Source of the DNA: Deltaproteobacteria bacterium
GTDB taxonomy: Bacteria; Desulfobacterota; Syntrophia; Syntrophales; Smithellaceae
DNA: 42,527 nucleotides
Direction: 5' to 3'
NCBI GenBank assembly: GCA_022703375.1
Contig: JAKLDS010000018.1
Coordinates: 1-42,527 of the forward strand
The stretch's first letter is position 1. Each line of letters opens with the position of its first letter. A program made the position numbers and the translations under genes. Positions 1-11,624 of the stretch are shown piece after piece. The notes under the pieces were generated by a model. That model was not told the origin of the DNA. It did not search any database and saw nothing but the letters and a program-made list of their open reading frames with translations.

Positions 1-45
1 TGCTCTCTTGTTCCGTGAAGAGTTGACACTAAGGAGCGCAATACC

Positions 46-1356
46 ATGACCGGTTCTGATATTCTGGTGGTGGTGCCGCACAGCGGCGTTGCGATTCCGC
101 CGGAGATTTCTCTGGAGGATCTTGCGGATGAATTTTCCGCGCTGGTCAGGAATGTGGACTGGTACACGCAGTGGCTGTATGATTTTCGCGACATCCTCGC
201 CAACCGGCAGATAGTTTTTCCTTATTGCAGCATCCTGCTGGAAGCGAACCGCGATCCGGCCGACATCGAAGAGTGCGTGCCGGTGAGAGATATTCACGGA
301 AGTTCCGTTTACCGGGAAGGCTGCGAGCCTTCCCCGTCAATGCGGGCAGCCTGGTCCGAAAAATACCTCAAACCTTTTCATCTCAATATCGAGGAAAATA
401 TCTCCGCCGGCGCGGGGCTGCTCTTCGACGGCCATTCGACGGTGACCGCCCGCGGCGTGGCCGCCAATCAAATCGAACTGATGAATTGGCAGCATACCAG
501 CCGTGATGAGAAGCCTCTCTATTATTGTCCGGACACAATCGTCGAAACATACGCGGAAGAGCTGCGCAGCCGCCTGCCCGACATCCTGATTACCGTAAAC
601 GCTTCGGATTACTACCGGGTGTACGGCCATGTCTGCGCGGCGCATTCGGTCAATGCGCTGAAACGAGTCGGGTCGCGCGCTCCGGCGTTTATCCAGGAAA
701 CCAACGAGCGCCTGTTCAAAAATGAAGACGGCACACCGAATGTCGCAAAAATAAACCGGCTGCGGCGCGCGTTTGCCGAATCGCTTGTTCAGACTCTCCA
801 GTCACTGCAGAAATCACAACGGATGTCAATGATTGATCTGCACATCGGCAAACAAACTTATGATTACGACTGCGGCGCGCAGGCTCTCCAGACTGTGCTG
901 CAATACTACGGAGCCGATGTCCGCGGCGACGCACTGATGGAAGCGCTCGGCACATCCGAGGAAGGAACGCCGCCTCAGGCGCTCATCCGGGTTGCGGAAA
1001 GTTACGGCTTCCAGGTTAAATCCGGCACACACTGGTCGCTCAATCAGGTCAAACAATATGTGGATGACGGAACGCCGGTTATCGTACTCCTGCAGGCGTG
1101 GGCAGACCGCTACATGACGCTCGATGACTGGCGCCGCGACTGGGACGACGGCCACTACGCGATTATCATCGGCCTCAACAAGGATGTTCTGCTGTTTGAA
1201 GACCCGGCGACCATCCGGCGCACCTGGCTCCGGGAAAGAGAATTTATGGCGCGCTGGCATGACATGGACCCGAAGACCGGCGAGAAATACGAGCATTTCG
1301 GCATGGTTCTCCTGGGGAAGCAGCCCGCCAAATTATCTCTGGAACATATGGATTGA
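46..1356 (+). CDS. N-formylglutamate amidohydrolase-like domain fused to a C39-type cysteine peptidase domain
   Basis: A 436-aa protein with two catalytic modules. Residues ~5-255 resemble the N-formylglutamate amidohydrolase family (zinc amidohydrolases that release formate from N-formylglutamate): PHSG at 11-14, NRDPAD near 68 and DGHS at 128-131 fit the usual metal-ligand regions. Residues ~262-425 look like a peptidase C39/papain-fold domain, with a DYDCGAQ motif (Cys276), a DDGHYAI motif (His370) and an EDP motif (Asp386) in the order expected for a Cys-His-Asp triad. There is no signal peptide, so it is probably cytosolic. The start has AAGGAG 10 nt upstream. The open frame runs through the junction with no sign of frameshift. 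Both domain assignments rest on motifs; the substrate and the reason for the fusion are unknown. It converges on lon. Confidence 0.75.
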   Translation: MTGSDILVVVPHSGVAIPPEISLEDLADEFSALVRNVDWYTQWLYDFRDILANRQIVFPYCSILLEANRDPADIEECVPVRDIHGSSVYREGCEPSPSMRAAWSEKYLKPFHLNIEENISAGAGLLFDGHSTVTARGVAANQIELMNWQHTSRDEKPLYYCPDTIVETYAEELRSRLPDILITVNASDYYRVYGHVCAAHSVNALKRVGSRAPAFIQETNERLFKNEDGTPNVAKINRLRRAFAESLVQTLQSLQKSQRMSMIDLHIGKQTYDYDCGAQALQTVLQYYGADVRGDALMEALGTSEEGTPPQALIRVAESYGFQVKSGTHWSLNQVKQYVDDGTPVIVLLQAWADRYMTLDDWRRDWDDGHYAIIIGLNKDVLLFEDPATIRRTWLREREFMARWHDMDPKTGEKYEHFGMVLLGKQPAKLSLEHMD

Positions 1357-1406
1357 GGCCGCCCAGCCCGGCTCTGAAGGAGATTAATCAGCATCCCCTG
1401 CCGTCA

Positions 1407-3773
<2,367 letters not shown>

Positions 3774-3801
3774 TAAAACCTCCAAGTCCTTTATGGTACC
3801 C

Positions 3802-4239
3802 TTATCCTGTTTTGACGGAAATCCGGTGCGCTTTACCGGCCGGTATTTTGTTGATTCGAACCATCAGAATGCCGTCGGCGTAAGAAGCGGACGCCTTTTC
3901 CGCATCCACGAGAGCAGGCAACGGAATGCTTCTTTCAAAATAGCCGTGCGGAATTTCCGCAAGGCAGTAGCGGAAATCCGCGACAACGGAGACCATTTTC
4001 CGGATTCCGGAAATCTTAATGCGCTTGCTGCTGAGCTCGATATGCAGCTCTTCCTTATTGATACCCGCCAAATCGGCCAGCACAATAATTTCATCGCCCA
4101 ATTCGCAAACATCCACTGGCGGCCGCCAGACACATTCGTATTGCTTGAATACAGGGCTGACCAGGTGAAACACTTCGTCAACCGCCTTTTGAAATTCATC
4201 TTCAAAATTATTGCCGAACTTGATTTTAATAAAATTCAT
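3802..4239 (-). CDS. hsp20: Hsp20/alpha-crystallin family small heat-shock protein
   Basis: A 145-aa ATP-independent holdase chaperone. The alpha-crystallin domain spans about residues 38-135: PPVDVCELGDEIIVLADLAG, the EELHIELSSKRIKISG strands, and a GYFERSIPLP stretch before the YADGILMVRI strand. The ATG at 4239 is preceded by GGTGA five bases away. A GTG three codons upstream (4248) is possible but has no ribosome-binding site. It is followed by lon after 28 bp, so clients and protease are probably co-expressed. Its upstream region is interrupted 26 bp before the start by an inverted-repeat element (4266-4540), so the promoter is either inside or beyond that element. No CIRCE-like operator was seen. 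Confidence 0.9.
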   Translation of the reverse strand: MNFIKIKFGNNFEDEFQKAVDEVFHLVSPVFKQYECVWRPPVDVCELGDEIIVLADLAGINKEELHIELSSKRIKISGIRKMVSVVADFRYCLAEIPHGYFERSIPLPALVDAEKASASYADGILMVRINKIPAGKAHRISVKTG

Positions 4240-4265
4240 TTTCGTCACCCGTTGTTATGGTTTTT

Positions 4266-4540
4266 ATTACTCAGGCAATTAAACATGTACCCTTGTTAAT
4301 GGTATTGCACCCCAACATCTTCTCGCCGCCGGAAACATTTTGGAACAAATCTAAGACTTGCTCCAGGCGATTCCAAAACTCGTCCACCTTTAGCGGACTC
4401 AAACGCTGGGAATCGTTGATCTTCCGCTTCGTCTTTATTTGTTTGCCAAAATATTCCCTGATTGGCTGCTCAACGCTGTATGGTCGCAAATTAATTCCGG
4501 TCAATTCATTATAAGTTAACTGTTTAATTGCCGGAATAAT
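4266..4540 (-). repeat. MITE-like element, copy A, with 20-bp terminal inverted repeats
   Basis: A 275-bp element. Its left end ATTACTCAGGCAATTAAACA (4266-4285) and the complement of its right end ATTATTCCGGCAATTAAACA (4521-4540) match at 18 of 20 positions. The interior is homologous to 32184-32459 (same strand sense when read on minus) and to 25476-25711. The shared core includes GGGAATATTTTGGCAAACAA and CCAAAATGTTTCCGGCGGCG. A 77-codon reading frame crosses it, but the reading frames of the other copies do not conserve it, so it is not called as a gene. It carries no transposase and would need one in trans. Confidence 0.8.
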
Positions 4541-4636
4541 AATTTAAGAAGAAATATCTGAAAATATAACGATTGGGCATTGATTTGTAAAGGCCGTTAA
4601 TGCTGTTTCCGGAGAAAGGCCGCCACAAGAAAAGGC

Positions 4637-4665
4637 TTGTCAAAACAGGGTCTCTTTGCTATGGA
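4637..4665 (+). promoter_or_regulatory. Possible sigma70 promoter of typA
   Basis: TTGTCA (4637-4642) and TATGGA (4660-4665) are 17 bp apart. The -35 match is good and the -10 match weak. It is the best candidate in the 240-bp gap between the inverted-repeat element and typA; nothing else was recognised there. Confidence 0.3.
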
Positions 4666-4779
4666 AGAGTCCGGTTTTACTAAATTAGAGAAAGTTATGG
4701 ACATCAGAAGTTGCCTTTTTGCCTTATTTCCCCTGCGTAAAGAAGCTCGCCCGGATGACCTGATAAATTAAAAAAGATT

Positions 4780-6603
4780 ATGAAAAAAGAACACTTAAGG
4801 AATGTTGCCGTCATCGCGCACGTTGACCACGGCAAGACAACGCTGCTCAATGCCCTGCTCAAACAGACGGGAGTTTTTCGCGCCAACCAGGCGGTGGAAG
4901 ATCGCGTCATGGACTCGATGGATCTGGAAAAGGAGCGCGGTATCACGATTACCGCGAAAAACACGGCGGTAGATTACAACGGCGTCAAAATTAATATCGT
5001 GGATACGCCCGGCCATGCCGATTTCGGCGGCGAGGTGGAACGCTCACTCAATATGGTGGACGGCGCGATGCTGCTGGTGGATGCCAGCGAAGGCCCGCTG
5101 CCGCAGACCAGATTCGTTTTGAAAAAGGCCCTCGCGCTGCATCTGCCGATTATTCTGGTGATTAACAAGATTGACCGCAGCGATGCGCGCATTGAAGAAG
5201 TTATTAACGATACCTACGATTTGTTCATTGATTTGGGAGCGGAAGAACACCAGATTGAATTTCCCATTCTTTATACGAACGCCAAAACCGGTGAAAGCCA
5301 TGTCAAGCCCGGCGATTCTTCCACTGACATGCAGCCGCTGCTGCAAACAATTATTGACTGCATTCCGGCGCCGGAAGCCAGCGATGATGACATCCCCCGC
5401 CTGCTCATCACCAATCTGGATTATGATTCTTATGTCGGCCAGATTGCCATCGGCCGGCTGCAAAGCGGTCGGCTGGAAATGAACAGTAATTACAGCCTTT
5501 GCACGGAAGAAAAAACGATTACCGGAATCCGGTTCAGCGCGCTGTATACCTTTTACGGCCTCACCAAGAAAGCGGCAACCGGCGTGGAAGCCGGAGACAT
5601 AATCGCCCTGTCCGGAGTGGACAATGTCTCCATCGGCGATACAATTACCTCTTTTACCGATCCGCAGCCGCTGCCCCGCCTGAAAGTTGATGAACCGACA
5701 GTCTCCATGATGTTTTATGTCAATAACGGCCCTTTTGCCGGTACGGAAGGCAAATATCTGACTTCCCGGCATTTGCTCGAACGGCTGGAAAAAGAGGCGC
5801 TGAGAAATGTCGCTATTAAAATCAAGAGACTGGACCGGCCGGATGCTTTTGAAGTCTGCGGCCGCGGTGAATTGCAGATGGCGGTACTGATTGAAACCAT
5901 GCGCCGGGAGGGATATGAACTGATGGTCTCCCGTCCGCAGGTTATCACCAAAAACGAAGGAGGCAGGACTTTGGAGCCTCTGGAGCGGCTTTTTCTCGAC
6001 ATTCCCGAAGCGTTTGTCGGCCGTATCACCGAAAAAATATCGGCAAGAAAAGGGCGGCTGGAGAGCCTGGTAAACAAGGGCAGCGGCCGGGTCAGCATGG
6101 AATTTTTAATTCCTTCGCGGGGACTCATCGGTTTCCGCAGCCAGTTTTTGACCGATACCAAGGGCGGCGGTGTGATGAATACCCTGCTGGAAGATTATAC
6201 CCCCTGGTGCGGCCCCATTCCCCAGCGGACAACGGGTGTGCTGGTGGCCGACCGCCCCGGCCGGGTGACGACTTACGCCAGTTACGCCATGGAAGATCGC
6301 GGTGAAATGATTGTGGAAGTGGGCACGCAGGTTTATGCCGGCATGGTAGTGGGCGAACGCAACCGGGTGGGCGATATGAATGTGAACATTATCAAGGAAA
6401 AAAAGCTTACCAACATGCGCGCCTCAACCTCGGATACGACGATAATTTTGAGGCCGCCGCGGCTGTTATCGCTGGATCAGGCCATTGAGTTTATCGCTGA
6501 AGATGAACTGGTGGAAGTAACTCCGCAAAGTGTGCGTCTCAGGAAAATGGAACTGGACGCTCAGCGGCGGGCGACTCTGCATAAGGCCAACAGGGATAGT
6601 TAA
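4780..6603 (+). CDS. typA: Translational GTPase TypA/BipA
   Basis: A 607-aa ribosome-binding GTPase of the EF-G superfamily, implicated in stress adaptation and in 50S assembly at low temperature. G-domain motifs are clear: G1 [10 protein letters not shown] at residues ~13-22, G2 in [12 protein letters not shown]3 [11 protein letters not shown] and G4 NKIDRSD. Domains II, III and V and the BipA-specific C-terminal domain follow ([18 protein letters not shown] near 365; the [15 protein letters not shown] region near 450). Length is normal. The ribosome-binding site is weak (AAAAAAGATT). The next gene starts 4 bp after the stop, so the two are probably co-transcribed. Confidence 0.97.
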   Translation: MKKEHLRNVAVIAHVDHGKTTLLNALLKQTGVFRANQAVEDRVMDSMDLEKERGITITAKNTAVDYNGVKINIVDTPGHADFGGEVERSLNMVDGAMLLVDASEGPLPQTRFVLKKALALHLPIILVINKIDRSDARIEEVINDTYDLFIDLGAEEHQIEFPILYTNAKTGESHVKPGDSSTDMQPLLQTIIDCIPAPEASDDDIPRLLITNLDYDSYVGQIAIGRLQSGRLEMNSNYSLCTEEKTITGIRFSALYTFYGLTKKAATGVEAGDIIALSGVDNVSIGDTITSFTDPQPLPRLKVDEPTVSMMFYVNNGPFAGTEGKYLTSRHLLERLEKEALRNVAIKIKRLDRPDAFEVCGRGELQMAVLIETMRREGYELMVSRPQVITKNEGGRTLEPLERLFLDIPEAFVGRITEKISARKGRLESLVNKGSGRVSMEFLIPSRGLIGFRSQFLTDTKGGGVMNTLLEDYTPWCGPIPQRTTGVLVADRPGRVTTYASYAMEDRGEMIVEVGTQVYAGMVVGERNRVGDMNVNIIKEKKLTNMRASTSDTTIILRPPRLLSLDQAIEFIAEDELVEVTPQSVRLRKMELDAQRRATLHKANRDS

Positions 6604-6607
6604 AAAA

Positions 6608-7594
6608 ATGAGCGCCGAAAAAACATTAATCAATAAGATAAACGATGATTTTTACCGCATCACACTGCCCATGCCCTTCCGCCTGCGGCATGTCCATGTT
6701 TACGCTCTCGTTTGCGGCGGCGATATCGCTCTTTTTGATACCGGATTCAACACCAGTGATTCTTTCGCCAGACTGGAGAGCGCTCTTGGCAGCATCGGCC
6801 TCGGCATAAAATCAATCCGGCAGATTTATCTCACGCATGTTCACGCCGACCATTGCGGCATGGCAGGCCTGATTAAGGAAAAATCAGGCGCAACAATTAA
6901 TCTTTCCCGCGCCGGCGACGAGTCCAATCAGAATTATTACAATACGGATTTGCTGGCCCATCGGATGAGAAAGTTCTATGTGCGTCACGGCATGACGGAA
7001 ACGGAAGTGGAAAACCTGATTGTCCTGTTTGGCGGCCTGCGCCATGTTATTTCCGAATTTAAAGGCGATTATCTTTTAAAACATGCCGAGATTTGCCAAT
7101 TCGGCAAATGGCGATTTCAGGCAATTTTTACTCCCGGACATTCCAACGGGCATATGTGTTTCTTTTTCCCGGAGGGCGAATTCCTGATTTCCGGCGATAC
7201 TGTCCTGCCGCAGATAACGCCTAACTTAAGCCCGGATATTGTCGTTGAAGATTTCCGGCCGCTCCATAGTTTTTTGGCCTCGCTAGACGAAGTTGATAAA
7301 CTGCCTGTGGCCAATATCTATCCCGGTCACGGCAATCCTTTTGGCAATTTACGGGAGCGCACCGCGGAAATGCGTTTGCACCACGAGCAAAGAGCCGCCA
7401 TTGTTCTTGGCTCCGTCAACAAGAAACCAAAAACCGCTTATTTAATAGCAAAAGAAGTATTCGGAGAAGACCTCCAGGAATTTGACCGTTTCCTGGCATT
7501 AAACGAAACTTATGTCCATCTGCTGGAGTTGAAAATAAAAGGCGCAGTTAAAGAAGAAACCAGCGGCGCCAATCAGGTTTATCGGACATCCTGA
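6608..7594 (+). CDS. MBL-fold metallo-hydrolase
   Basis: A 328-aa metallo-beta-lactamase-fold hydrolase. The zinc motif THVHADHCG (HxHxDH) lies near residue 80, followed by the downstream ligands in TPGHSNGHM, ISGDTVLP and YPGHGNP. The C-terminal ~70 residues (AYLIAKEVFGEDLQEF) look like the small winged-helix extension of the LACTB2/glyoxalase-II-like branch. The frame stays open upstream into typA, but the ATG at 6608 is the only start that respects the typA stop; it has no clear SD and may rely on translational coupling. The substrate cannot be read from the sequence; thioester or phosphodiester substrates are both known in this family. Confidence 0.85.
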   Translation: MSAEKTLINKINDDFYRITLPMPFRLRHVHVYALVCGGDIALFDTGFNTSDSFARLESALGSIGLGIKSIRQIYLTHVHADHCGMAGLIKEKSGATINLSRAGDESNQNYYNTDLLAHRMRKFYVRHGMTETEVENLIVLFGGLRHVISEFKGDYLLKHAEICQFGKWRFQAIFTPGHSNGHMCFFFPEGEFLISGDTVLPQITPNLSPDIVVEDFRPLHSFLASLDEVDKLPVANIYPGHGNPFGNLRERTAEMRLHHEQRAAIVLGSVNKKPKTAYLIAKEVFGEDLQEFDRFLALNETYVHLLELKIKGAVKEETSGANQVYRTS

Positions 7595-7681
7595 GCAGGC
7601 CTTCTTTTCCCCAATCATTCCCATTGACGTTGAATTTTTATTCAGCTATATTTCTGCAAGCTGACATTTATTGTGAAACTC

Positions 7682-7904
7682 CAATTCCGTGTGCGCAGCA
7701 CTACGGGATTGATAAGTTGTAATGAATCTCAAATTTCAGGAGTGAAGTGACCTGAAATTTGTAAGATGAATTATCCAATGCCGACATATCGGCATTGGGA
7801 ACAATCCCGCGCAGCGGAGGGCACCCCGCAGCAAATAGTGAGACTTAGATTTCAGAAACACAGTGCACTGAAATCTGTAAGTCGAACTATCCCTCAAAGC
7901 AGGG
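7682..7904. repeat. Hairpin array 1: successive inverted repeats joined by linkers
   Basis: Five consecutive inverted repeats fill most of the 380-bp gap before the kinase gene. They are CAATTCCGT/ACGGGATTG (7682-7690/7703-7711, one G-T pair), CAAATTTCAGG/CCTGAAATTTG (7730-7740/7751-7761, perfect), CCAATGCCGA/TCGGCATTGG (7775-7784/7789-7798, perfect, 4-nt loop), AGATTTCAG/CTGAAATCT (7847-7855/7868-7876, perfect) and CCCT/AGGG (7891-7894/7901-7904). On the minus strand the linkers ATAGTTCGACTTAC, ATAATTCATCTTA and TTCATTACAACTT, and the loop TGCACTGTGTTT, resemble those of the array at 29341-29488, whereas the stems do not. No gene was recognised here. Confidence 0.7.
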
Positions 7905-7976
7905 GCTTGCGATACAGTTTCCAAAGCTTGCTTTTGTGTTTTTGCCCGTGATTGAAAATTCGATGAGGCTTTTATT

Positions 7977-10961
7977 ATGAAAGATAAAGCCGGCAGCATC
8001 CCCGTCAAAAGCGGTATCATTAATACATCATTCGTTCTTTTTCTGATAGCATCCGCAATTATCATTGCCGTATGTTATTATTTATATGCCGGCGAAAAAA
8101 AGCAAATCCGGCAGAATTACGAAAACAGTTTAACCATCATTGCCAAATTCAAGCAGCAGCAAATCAGCAACTGGCGCAAGGAAAGGCTGTCCAATGTGAT
8201 GGCGATTAAGGAAAGCCCGATTATTTTGGACAATTACGAGCAATGGTTGAAGAAAGGGCGAAAGGATGAACAGTTAAAAGGTTCCCTTCTCAAACTGATG
8301 CGTAACTGGAAAAATAACTATGATTATGAAGCTGTTATTCTGGACAAAAACGGCAATGTCGAACTCTCCCTGGATTATTCGAATGCCGCTTATCAGCTTC
8401 CGGATTTGCTTAAGGAAAGAATAAAAAAGGTGGCTAAGACAGGCAAGATGTTTTTCGGCGATTTTTATTTCTCAGAAACCAGAAAGAGAGTGCTGATTGA
8501 CATTGCGGCGCCGCTGCATGACAAAAACATCAATAAACTGCTGGGCATTCTGCTTTTTAGAATTGACCCGCGGGATAATCTGCTGCCTATTGTTCTGAGC
8601 TGGCCCGCCGCGAGCGCAACGTCAGAAGCCCTGCTGCTGCGCCGTGAAGGCGATACTATTTTTTACCTTCACAAACTGCGGCATAACAATGAAGCGGTGC
8701 TGTCCCTGAAACAGCCCCCGGAAACCGTAAACCTGCCGGCGGCGTTTGCCGTCAAAGGAGAAGAAGGAATATTTCATGGCTTCGATTATCGTGGTGTCAG
8801 TGTTGTTGCTGCAGTGAAAAGTATTCCCGATTCTCCCTGGTATCTGGTTGTCAAGACGGACTCCGCGGAGGTCTTTTCCCCAGTCTATGCCAATCTTATC
8901 CGCTATGTTGTAATAGGCTTTTCCTTAATCGCGCTGGCCTTTGCGCTGATCTGGATTTTTTCCGCAAGGCAGGAAAAAAATTATTACAAAAAACTTTATA
9001 TCGCGGAAAAAGAACGCCAGCGGGCGGAAGACGCCCTTCAGGAAAGCGAATTCAAGTATCGCAGTTTTTTTGAATTGTCTCATGAGAGCATGACTATCTT
9101 CCATAATAAAGAAATCATCAGCGCCAATGAAGCGGCAACAGCAATGTTCCGGATCCCTGGGGATAATATTATCGGCAAGCATTTCTGGGATTTTCTGCCC
9201 GAATACCAGCCGGACGGCACTTCTTCCATCGCTGCCGGCAAAGATGCTGTGCGCCGGCTGCTGAAAAACGACATCCACAATTCCTCAATTTTTTTCCGGC
9301 GCGCGGACGGAACAGAATTCGAAGGCGAAGTTACGATTAACAGTATTGTCTTAAACGGCGAACGTTATTACCAATCAATCATCAGAGACATCACCGAACG
9401 AAAACAGGCTGAAAAAGCTTTGCGCCAATCGGAAGAAAAATACCGTTCCCTGCTCAACAACGCCAGCGATCCGATATTGCTGGCCGATACGGAGGGGAAT
9501 ATCGTCGAGGCCAACCGAAAAGCGGAAGAGCTGTTCGGCTATTCCCTGCCGGAATTAATTGATTTGAATGTTACCCAGCTTCATCCGCCGGAGGCGCTGC
9601 CCGGCATCAGCGAAGTTTTCAAAATAATTGTCGAGCAGGGTTCCGGAGCATTCAGCGATTCTTTTATCAGGAAAAAAAGCGGCGCTCTTGTGCCCGTTGA
9701 TATAACCGGCAGCACTATCGAATACGGACAATTAAAAATTGTTCAGGGCATCTTCCGGGATATCTCGGAACGAAAAAAAGCGGAAGAAGAATACGGCCGC
9801 CTGGAGGAACGCCTGCAACGTTCGGAAAAAATGGACGCGCTGGGAATGCTGGCGGGCGGCGTCGCCCACGATTTAAACAATGTTCTGGGAGTAATTGTCG
9901 GCTATGCGGAATTACTGATGCATGAGCTGCCGGCGCAAACATCAACGGGGAAACGCATCCAAAATATCATGAATTCCGCGGAGCGGGCCACGGCAATCGT
10001 GCAGGATCTCCTGACTCTGGCCAGACGGGGGGTCCAGAACAGAAAAGTCGTCAATCTCAACAGCATGATTAACGATTATCTGAAATCTCCCGAATTCCGG
10101 AAGCTCTCTTCCTATCATCTTCACGTCCGGGTTAAAACCAGCCTGGAAGCAAATCTGCTTAATACTTCCCTCTCTCCCATTCATCTGACAAAAACACTGA
10201 TGAATCTGATTTCCAATGCCGCCGAAGCCATGCCTGATGGCGGCCTGATAACTGTGCGTACGGAAAACCGCTACATTGACCTTCCAATCGAAGGCTATGA
10301 CGAAGTAAAACCGAGCGATTATGTGGTATTGACCGTCGCCGACAACGGAGAAGGTATTTCTCCGGAGGATAAAAAACGGATTTTCGAGCCTTTTTACACC
10401 AAAAAAATCATGGGACGCAGCGGCACGGGGCTGGGGCTCTCCGTCGTCTGGGGAACGGTTAAGGATTCCCACGGTTATATAGATGTGCAAAGCGAATCCG
10501 GCCGGGGCACTTCCTTTATCCTTTATTTTCCGGTGACAAGAGAAGAAATCTCTCTGCACAAGTCATCCCTGGATAAATCAGAATATATGGGCCGGGGAGA
10601 AACAATTCTCGTTGTGGACGACGTTCAGGAACAGCGGGAACTGGCCACCCAGATGCTGACCGAACTTAATTACCGCGTTGCATCGGCAGCCAGCGGTGAA
10701 AAGGCCTTGTCCTATCTGCGTAATCATCATGCCGACATTGTTGTTCTGGACATGATTATGGAGCCCGGCATGGACGGGCTGGCAACTTTTACCGAGATTC
10801 GCAGGCTTCGCCCGCAGCAGAAAGCAATCATTGTCAGCGGCTTTTCGGAAACAGACCGCGTGCAGAAAGCGCAGGCCGCGGGCGCGGGCGACTATGTTAA
10901 AAAACCTTACATTCAATCACAACTGGGACTGGCTGTAAGAAGGGAACTGGACAAAAAATGA
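7977..10961 (+). CDS. Membrane-bound hybrid sensor histidine kinase (Cache-like sensor, two PAS, HisKA, HATPase, receiver)
   Basis: A 994-aa hybrid kinase. Transmembrane segments at about residues 15-37 and 307-330 enclose a ~270-residue periplasmic region that looks Cache-like (DSPWYLVVKTDSAEVF just before the second segment). Two PAS domains follow (~350-475 and ~480-600, each starting with an ESE-KYRS-type motif). The dimerisation/phosphoacceptor domain has GGVAHDLNN with His631. The HK ATPase domain has NLISNAAEAM, VADNGEGI and GTGLGLS. A C-terminal receiver begins LVVDDV and carries Asp925 in VVLDMIMEPGMDG and the KKPY lysine motif. The ATG has GAGG nine bases upstream. The 5' region is the hairpin array. 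No partner output gene is adjacent; ligand and output are unknown. Confidence 0.9.
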   Translation: MKDKAGSIPVKSGIINTSFVLFLIASAIIIAVCYYLYAGEKKQIRQNYENSLTIIAKFKQQQISNWRKERLSNVMAIKESPIILDNYEQWLKKGRKDEQLKGSLLKLMRNWKNNYDYEAVILDKNGNVELSLDYSNAAYQLPDLLKERIKKVAKTGKMFFGDFYFSETRKRVLIDIAAPLHDKNINKLLGILLFRIDPRDNLLPIVLSWPAASATSEALLLRREGDTIFYLHKLRHNNEAVLSLKQPPETVNLPAAFAVKGEEGIFHGFDYRGVSVVAAVKSIPDSPWYLVVKTDSAEVFSPVYANLIRYVVIGFSLIALAFALIWIFSARQEKNYYKKLYIAEKERQRAEDALQESEFKYRSFFELSHESMTIFHNKEIISANEAATAMFRIPGDNIIGKHFWDFLPEYQPDGTSSIAAGKDAVRRLLKNDIHNSSIFFRRADGTEFEGEVTINSIVLNGERYYQSIIRDITERKQAEKALRQSEEKYRSLLNNASDPILLADTEGNIVEANRKAEELFGYSLPELIDLNVTQLHPPEALPGISEVFKIIVEQGSGAFSDSFIRKKSGALVPVDITGSTIEYGQLKIVQGIFRDISERKKAEEEYGRLEERLQRSEKMDALGMLAGGVAHDLNNVLGVIVGYAELLMHELPAQTSTGKRIQNIMNSAERATAIVQDLLTLARRGVQNRKVVNLNSMINDYLKSPEFRKLSSYHLHVRVKTSLEANLLNTSLSPIHLTKTLMNLISNAAEAMPDGGLITVRTENRYIDLPIEGYDEVKPSDYVVLTVADNGEGISPEDKKRIFEPFYTKKIMGRSGTGLGLSVVWGTVKDSHGYIDVQSESGRGTSFILYFPVTREEISLHKSSLDKSEYMGRGETILVVDDVQEQRELATQMLTELNYRVASAASGEKALSYLRNHHADIVVLDMIMEPGMDGLATFTEIRRLRPQQKAIIVSGFSETDRVQKAQAAGAGDYVKKPYIQSQLGLAVRRELDKK

Positions 10962-10981
10962 CGAACCCGGAGAAAACCCCA

Positions 10982-11389
10982 CTAAAGGGCATCGTAGATA
11001 TTACCCGCCACCTCCGCCCTGTTTTTCCAGCCGTAAGGCAGCAAATAATTATAATTAATCTGATCCTTCTCGCCGTATTCGGCAATCCATGACCCTTCGC
11101 TATCCACCCAGTGCACAACATAGTCTCTTTCATCGAGGTCGTGATAGCCGCACTTCGGACATTTATCATTGCTGTAAGTAACATGAATGATGTCGCCTTC
11201 CCAGATATCCAGACCGTTTTTATCCTGCAGGCCGGTGAATTGCATCAGTTCGAAGCAGCAGCCATACTCGCTTTCGTATTCAAATAGTTCCTGAAAAAAA
11301 TCACGAAGTGATTTTTTTTCCTGATAGACAAACCCGGTAAAAAGGCCAGTTTGGTTTTTATCCCATGCCCGATATTTTATTTCTCTCAT
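10982..11389 (-). CDS. YopX family phage-type protein
   Basis: A 135-aa protein beginning with MREIKYRAWDK, the signature start of YopX proteins, which occur in phages and prophages and have no settled biochemical role. The family core is also visible: FTGLQDKNGLDIWEGDII and a later VAGNIYD motif. A CPKC pair followed by GYHD suggests a small metal site. The frame extends 23 codons further upstream, but the promoter at 11450-11477 would start transcription inside that extension and a G-rich SD-like stretch precedes 11389, so the shorter start is used. It stands alone, convergent with one kinase gene and divergent from the next, with no other phage gene beside it. Confidence 0.85.
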   Translation of the reverse strand: MREIKYRAWDKNQTGLFTGFVYQEKKSLRDFFQELFEYESEYGCCFELMQFTGLQDKNGLDIWEGDIIHVTYSNDKCPKCGYHDLDERDYVVHWVDSEGSWIAEYGEKDQINYNYLLPYGWKNRAEVAGNIYDAL

Positions 11390-11449
11390 TCCCGCCCCCC
11401 CATTTGCCGCTGCTCCCACCCCCCAGCGGTTCTTTTGAGTGTTGTCTTC

Positions 11450-11477
11450 ATAATACACATATTTTTATTTCTTTCAA
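11450..11477 (-). promoter_or_regulatory. Sigma70-type promoter of the YopX gene
   Basis: Read on the minus strand, TTGAAA (11472-11477) and TATTAT (11450-11455) are separated by 16 bp; each matches consensus at five of six positions. The expected start near 11443 gives a leader of about 55 nt. Confidence 0.55.
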
Positions 11478-11512
11478 GTGTGCCGCCGGGGCGGTGGACG
11501 GACATTATTTCA

Positions 11513-11541
11513 TTGACACAAAAGACCGTCCTTCGTATACT
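11513..11541 (+). promoter_or_regulatory. Sigma70 promoter of the triple-GAF kinase gene
   Basis: A perfect -35 TTGACA (11513-11518) and TATACT (11536-11541) are 17 bp apart. Transcription would begin near 11548, about 77 nt before the kinase ATG. It is back to back with the YopX promoter, with 35 bp between the two -35 boxes. Confidence 0.7.
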
Positions 11542-11624
11542 TCGCCGTCAAAGAAAAATCTCGGGAAAAAATACCATCGGGAAAATGCCATTATGGAAAA
11601 AGCAGCAGAACGGTGGACAACAGG

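Noticed and set aside
4271-4504. 77-codon minus-strand reading frame inside element copy A
   Set aside because: It lies entirely within the inverted-repeat element; the corresponding frames in copies B and C are interrupted or differ, so it is not a conserved protein.
7682-7904. CRISPR array at the repeated hairpins
   Set aside because: There is no regularly spaced identical repeat and no cas gene; repeats are inverted, not direct, and stems differ.
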